Origin: Candidatus Microgenomatus auricola
Lineage (GTDB): Bacteria; Patescibacteriota; Patescibacteriia; UBA9570; XYC2-FULL-38-9
DNA length: 9,714 nucleotides
Reading direction: 5' to 3'
Assembly: GCA_005239655.1 (NCBI GenBank)
Contig: SBBP01000095.1
Coordinates: 1-9,714 of the forward strand
The translations under genes were made by a program, and so were the position numbers. This document shows positions 6,226 to 9,714 of the stretch, piece after piece. The stretch's first letter is position 1. Each line of letters begins with the position of its first letter. Below the pieces are notes generated by a model. That model was not told the DNA's origin, searched no databases, and saw nothing but the letters and a program-made list of their open reading frames with translations.

Positions 6226-7320
6226 ATGTCCGACGACATTAATTTTGCTCCGTCATCACGCTCGAGCCGTACGCCTTCGCAACGCGGTGATATTGAATAT
6301 ACCTCGGGAGAGGAGACGTCATCAACACCACCAAAAAAAAAGCAGCCGGCACCACCACCGCCCGCGAAGCAACCTGCGGCTCACGCGCCACAGAAAGAAC
6401 GATCTTTTTTTGCGTGGAGAAAACGTCGACAGACGAGCACAGCCGCTGTACCACTCAATCCACCGCCGCTCACCGCAGCGCCGCACCACAAGAAAGAGCA
6501 GACAGTCCCTGACCTTATGCATGCGTCAGTGGACGCTCAGCTGAAACCGAAACAACCCGCACTCTCGCACTTGAAAGAAGTCGCCCCAAACTTGTCGTCA
6601 GGGTTGCCGCCGTTACAGTCGTCACCGGTGAGGGCTCCGCAACACGAGCCGACCCCTGTCGAACCACACGCGGGACGTACACTAGAGGAGCAGAAAAAAC
6701 GGTTAGTAGACGAGCTTCCGGTTGCCGAAGTCAATTTAATTCCCGAACAGGTATTAAGTGAGTTTGAACGGCATAACCGTTTACGGGATTTGGGTTATGT
6801 TGGGCTCGCCATGGTGGGCGTGGTGTTGCTTTGCTACGGTGGACTCAACATCTATCAGCAAAAAATTACTACGGATACTGAAGCAGTTAAGGTTGATATT
6901 CAAAATCTCGAGCGGCAGATCGCATCCTATCAAGAGTTGCAATACAACGCAGAGGTGTTGCGTAACCGGCTCAATAGCCTCACGGAAGTTCTCACCACAC
7001 ATATCTACTGGACCCCATTCTTGGAAGTCGTTGAAGGCGTCACCCTGCCAACGGTGTATTACGAATCGATGACGGGTTCTGTGTCAACGCGTCTCTTTAC
7101 CTTCGATGCGGTGGCGCAGTCGTACGATCAAATTGCACCACAGGTTGCTCTGTTAGAAGCATCACCTTACGTTTCTGCAGTGGAAGTCAGTGGGGCGGAA
7201 CTCTTTCGTCCGGAATCGATTATTTCGGAAACCGAGAATACGACAGCGACAACCGAAGGTGTACAGTTTAAGCTGAGTGTCCAGTTTACCGCCGACGCGT
7301 TTTTTCATCGTGAGAACTGA
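6226..7320 (+). CDS. pilN: PilN-like pilus assembly protein with a long disordered N-terminal extension
   Basis: A 364-residue single-pass membrane protein, about twice the usual PilN length. Residues 1-165 are low-complexity and predicted disordered: Pro, Lys, Ser and His-rich, with PPKKKQPAPPPPAKQP at 35-50 and a basic patch FFAWRKRR at 61-68. The PilN core begins at VNLIP (169-173), which matches the conserved INLLP segment that docks into PilM. A transmembrane helix follows at about 189-209, then a coiled coil (215-255) and a small alpha/beta domain up to about 360. Canonical PilN has little before the INLLP segment, so the cytoplasmic extension is unusual; it could bind partners or other pilus components, but this is inference. 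Its position between pilM and pilO supports the PilN call. The ATG is 6 bp after the pilM stop, and the TGA stop is 5 bp before pilO. Confidence 0.88.
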   Translation: MSDDINFAPSSRSSRTPSQRGDIEYTSGEETSSTPPKKKQPAPPPPAKQPAAHAPQKERSFFAWRKRRQTSTAAVPLNPPPLTAAPHHKKEQTVPDLMHASVDAQLKPKQPALSHLKEVAPNLSSGLPPLQSSPVRAPQHEPTPVEPHAGRTLEEQKKRLVDELPVAEVNLIPEQVLSEFERHNRLRDLGYVGLAMVGVVLLCYGGLNIYQQKITTDTEAVKVDIQNLERQIASYQELQYNAEVLRNRLNSLTEVLTTHIYWTPFLEVVEGVTLPTVYYESMTGSVSTRLFTFDAVAQSYDQIAPQVALLEASPYVSAVEVSGAELFRPESIISETENTTATTEGVQFKLSVQFTADAFFHREN

Positions 7321-7325
7321 CGCCT

Positions 7326-7970
7326 ATGTCACCGATCCATTGGCAACCTCTACTCAACACAGTCAATCGGTTCATTGATGCCAATTACCGTTGGTTTGTA
7401 GTGGCCGAGTTGCTACTGATTGGTTGGTTTGGTTGGGCGTTTCTCCTCCGGATTGAGTATCAACACATTCAAAACTCTGGTATTCTCGAATATCGAAACC
7501 GTGTTGAACAGCGACAGAATCGATTGCAAACCCTGAAGCAGATGCAGGAACTTGACAATGAGATGGCTACACTGCAGCAGGAGCGTTTGCAGCAAATCGA
7601 GATGGTTCTGCCAACAGGGATTGATCCGGTCGACGTGATGAATCGCATGCAAGAATTTGCAGCTGCGGCAGGTGTCACACTATTAAGTATCGATGTGGTA
7701 CAAGCGTCCTCGACCGATTCGACTGCAACATCGGTCGGTGCGGAAAGTACGGAACTCACTGTCTCCTCGTTTGCAAATGAGGGTGTGCATACTGCGATTG
7801 TGTCGATTAATATTGAGACGGCGTCGGGATCGTATGCTGATTTAAAGAATTTTTTAGGCACCCTGGAGTCGTTTACGCCAATTCTGAATTTGCGCAACCT
7901 CACCTATGCACCACAGACGACGAGTTTTGCTCTGCAGCTGGAGACGTACTACATTGATTCAACACCGTGA
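7326..7970 (+). CDS. pilO: PilO-like pilus assembly protein
   Basis: A 214-residue bitopic inner-membrane protein of the type IV pilus alignment complex, near the usual PilO length. A short cytoplasmic N-terminus leads to a transmembrane helix at about 22-42 (RWFVVAELLLIGWFGWAFLL). A coiled coil follows at about 48-95 (RNRVEQRQNRLQTLKQMQEL), then a ferredoxin-like domain at about 100-212. The domain carries the PilO-type pattern YADLKNFLGTLESFTPILNL (170-189). Residues 127-147 are a Ser/Thr-rich loop. PilO is known to pair with PilN through the coiled coil and the periplasmic domain. Sequence conservation in this family is low, so the call rests on topology, length and gene order. The TGA stop overlaps the next ATG by one base (TGATG), which suggests translational coupling. 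Confidence 0.87.
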   Translation: MSPIHWQPLLNTVNRFIDANYRWFVVAELLLIGWFGWAFLLRIEYQHIQNSGILEYRNRVEQRQNRLQTLKQMQELDNEMATLQQERLQQIEMVLPTGIDPVDVMNRMQEFAAAAGVTLLSIDVVQASSTDSTATSVGAESTELTVSSFANEGVHTAIVSINIETASGSYADLKNFLGTLESFTPILNLRNLTYAPQTTSFALQLETYYIDSTP

Positions 7971-8896
7971 TGGTTCATATACATTCAAAACATCACCACG
8001 CGGCACGTCGCTTGCACAGCAACCTGCGATTTCGAGAGGTAGTGCTGATCATCCTTGTCGGGACGCTCGGGGCCGTTGCAATCTATACCTCTCGTGATAA
8101 CAACACCGCCTTCGGATTATTGAACCAGCCGGTATACGCTGATTTTGTTCCTGTCGAGATCACCTTTCGCGATGACACACTTCTCAGCACATCGTTTTTG
8201 GAACTCGATCTACCAACAACAATCGATAGCGCAACACAAGTACGCGCCCAACTGTTTGATGTCACCAACCCACCGGAAGTACAGTCGTTTTCGGCGCTCA
8301 ATACGCGAGTGGGTGGGGAAGTCCTGCTCTACTGGGAGTTGCCAGAGGGCGTGAGTGCGGTGAACATCTACCGTCTCGCTGGTGAAGGAACAACGGAAGA
8401 ACAGATTGCCAAACAGTGGTCAGACACCGTTTTTGTTGACGATGCGTTATCGCAAGATACCCTCTACACCTACCGCATCACAGCCACAGTCACTGATGCG
8501 ACCACCGGCATTGCGTATGAATCACAGGCTTCACAAACAGCCTCCGTACTTCCGGAGGATCGTATTCCGCCGCTGTCACCAAACGAGATCTCGATTTCAT
8601 CCGTTTCTGTGAACGGGAAGGCTGCACTGCGCATCCTCTGGACTTATCCATCAGATGACGACATCGCTGCAGTGCGTATTTTCCGTTCTACGTATTTTGG
8701 TACGCGAGGAGAACAAATCGCACAGGTTGAATACCCTAAAGCTGAGTATTTTGATACCACGGCACCAGCAAATACGACCGTATACTATACACTCGTTGCC
8801 GTGGACGAGGCTGGCAATGCCTCGAGTGCGGATTTTCAGTCGCCACTTCCTGGCAACGCCTCGCCGTTTACTCCGTTTGGTCTGCAAACACAATGA
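7970..8896 (+). CDS. Membrane-anchored protein with two FN3-like domains, in the pilP position
   Basis: A 308-residue protein without a recognised named family. A basic, His-rich N-terminus (HIHSKHHHAARRLHSNLRFR, 3-22) precedes a single transmembrane helix at about 23-40 (EVVLIILVGTLGAVAIYT), so the rest should be outside. Two fibronectin type III-like modules follow: one at about 102-193 (VQSFSALNTRVGGEVLLYWELP, then VNIYRL and TLYTYRITATV) and one at about 200-292 (ALRILWTYPSDDDIAAVRIFRS, then TVYYTLVAVDEAGN). The latter is a typical FN3 G-strand ending. It sits between pilO and pilB, where many bacteria carry pilP and pilQ. The start is taken as the ATG at 7970, overlapping the pilO stop; a GTG at 7967 would add one residue. 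It overlaps pilB by 4 bp (ATGA). A pilus accessory or adhesion role is inferred from context. Confidence 0.82.
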   Translation: MVHIHSKHHHAARRLHSNLRFREVVLIILVGTLGAVAIYTSRDNNTAFGLLNQPVYADFVPVEITFRDDTLLSTSFLELDLPTTIDSATQVRAQLFDVTNPPEVQSFSALNTRVGGEVLLYWELPEGVSAVNIYRLAGEGTTEEQIAKQWSDTVFVDDALSQDTLYTYRITATVTDATTGIAYESQASQTASVLPEDRIPPLSPNEISISSVSVNGKAALRILWTYPSDDDIAAVRIFRSTYFGTRGEQIAQVEYPKAEYFDTTAPANTTVYYTLVAVDEAGNASSADFQSPLPGNASPFTPFGLQTQ

Positions 8897-9714
8897 AAGA
8901 GAGCGACCGTATAGCCATCGTAGAGCAGTTGCAGCGGGAGGGTGTGTTGACGCAAGCACAACTCAACCAGCTCACCGTGCAAGCGCAATCGAGTGGTGGC
9001 GATGTGCTTGATGCCATCGTCCAGAATCAACTGGTGACTGAAGAGCAACTCACACAAGCCAAGGCCAGTGTGCTTGCAATTCCATACGTTCAACTGTTGG
9101 ATCAAGAAGTCTCCAACGATGTGTTGAACGTCATTAGTCAGGATATTGCCGAAAATTACCAAGTCGTTCCGTGGTCAAAGCAGGGAAATGAAGTTTCTGT
9201 CGCACTGGTCGACCCGCTCGATTATAAAGCAATAGAAGCGTTGGATTTTATCGCGCGTCAGGACAAGCTGAGCATGAAGTATTTCATGACATCACCGACA
9301 AGTTTGCGTTCGGTATTACATCAGTATGGTAATTTAAACAAAGAAGTCGAGAAAGCGTTGAAGGCGCAGGAGAGCGGAGAGCTGTTGAGCGACCGAAGCA
9401 TCGAAGAGGATATCGAAGGCGCTGAGGTTTCGGTGAAGAGCGCTCCCATTTCCAAAATGGTCGCAGTGATTCTCCGTTATGCGGTGGAGGGGAGCTCATC
9501 AGACGTGCACATTGAGCCAAGCGAAGACGGCACACGCGTGCGCTATCGTGTTGATGGTGTGCTGCATACGTCGTTGCACTTGCCAAAAAATGTTCACAAT
9601 GCAATTGTCGCACGCATTAAAGTGTTAGCGAACCTCAAGCTCGATGAGACACGCTTGCCCCAAGACGGGCGTTTCCATATGACCGTTGAAGGTCGACCTG
9701 TGGATTTTCGCGTA
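8893..9714 (+). CDS. pilB: Type IV pilus assembly ATPase PilB (GspE family), 3'-truncated by the window edge
   Basis: The first 274 codons of the pilus extension ATPase; the frame stays open to the last base. Residues 1-70 form an N-terminal GspE/MshEN-like helical domain (EGVLTQAQLNQL, NQLVTEEQLTQAKASVLAIPYVQL). The R-L-G signature of c-di-GMP-binding MshEN domains is not seen (the matching stretch reads GGDVLDAIV). A second N-terminal part covers about 85-145 (YQVVPW, VSVALVDPLDYKAIEALDFI). After a charged linker (150-180), the core begins with APISKMVAVILRYAVE (184-199), DVHIEP (204-209), RVRYRVDGVLH (215-225) and RIKVLANLKLDETRLPQDGRF (241-261), all typical of PilB/GspE. The Walker A and B, Asp box, His box and zinc-binding cysteines lie beyond the edge, so activity cannot be judged. 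The start ATG overlaps the stop of the FN3 gene (ATGA). Confidence 0.95.
   Translation, partial: MKESDRIAIVEQLQREGVLTQAQLNQLTVQAQSSGGDVLDAIVQNQLVTEEQLTQAKASVLAIPYVQLLDQEVSNDVLNVISQDIAENYQVVPWSKQGNEVSVALVDPLDYKAIEALDFIARQDKLSMKYFMTSPTSLRSVLHQYGNLNKEVEKALKAQESGELLSDRSIEEDIEGAEVSVKSAPISKMVAVILRYAVEGSSSDVHIEPSEDGTRVRYRVDGVLHTSLHLPKNVHNAIVARIKVLANLKLDETRLPQDGRFHMTVEGRPVDFRV

Noticed and set aside
8893..9100. c-di-GMP-binding MshEN domain in PilB
   Set aside because: The domain is of the right general type, but the R-L-G signature residues needed for nucleotide binding are not seen.
1..9714. Alternative genetic code (UGA as Gly) as in some CPR lineages
   Set aside because: pilN and pilO end at in-frame TGA at the expected places and no gene reads through TGA.
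1..9714. CRISPR array, tRNA or rRNA genes, insertion sequence
   Set aside because: No regularly spaced repeats, tRNA-like cloverleafs, rRNA segments or transposase frames were seen; the window is almost fully occupied by protein genes.

Overview
The window looks like a bacterial chromosome segment of about 50% GC. It is most likely from the Candidate Phyla Radiation (Patescibacteria), with a Parcubacteria-like lineage as the best guess. Three things support this: a Trm11-like RNA methyltransferase of the type common in these genomes, a secreted protein built from GWAW...GW(I/L)NF repeats, and a type IV pilus operon in which an FN3-domain membrane protein sits where didermic bacteria usually keep PilP/PilQ. 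UGA is used as an ordinary stop (pilN and pilO), so the recoded-UGA lineages (Gracilibacteria/Absconditabacteria) are excluded. The taxonomic placement is inferred from gene content only.

Layout. (1) Positions 2-988 (+): the 3' part of an unrecognised acidic, proline-rich protein, probably cut by the left edge. (2) 1015-2082 (+): YchF/OLA1-type P-loop NTPase. (3) 2083-2221: a 139-bp gap between convergent genes, filled with nested inverted repeats. (4) 2222-3379 (-): Trm11-like SAM-dependent methyltransferase. (5) 3380-3400: a 21-bp gap between divergent genes, with two interleaved sigma70-type promoters reading in opposite directions. (6) 3401-5014 (+): secreted four-repeat surface protein. 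(7) 5020-5048: a strong extended -10 promoter. (8) 5086-9714 (+): pilM, pilN, pilO, an FN3 membrane protein and pilB, closely packed or overlapping; pilB runs off the right edge.

How the genes fit together. PilM (actin-like, cytoplasmic), PilN and PilO (single-pass membrane proteins) form the inner-membrane alignment complex of the type IV pilus. PilB is the extension ATPase. The FN3 protein is anchored by one transmembrane helix with two FN3 modules outside, and may be a lineage-specific replacement for the PilP position. The secreted repeat protein just upstream has its own promoter and may be a surface component linked to the pilus, but only its position and export signal suggest this. Prepilins, PilC, PilT and the prepilin peptidase are not in the window and would be expected downstream or elsewhere.

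Regulation. No gene start in the window has a convincing Shine-Dalgarno sequence, and the two divergent promoters place their -10 boxes 6-7 nt from an ATG, which suggests leaderless transcripts.
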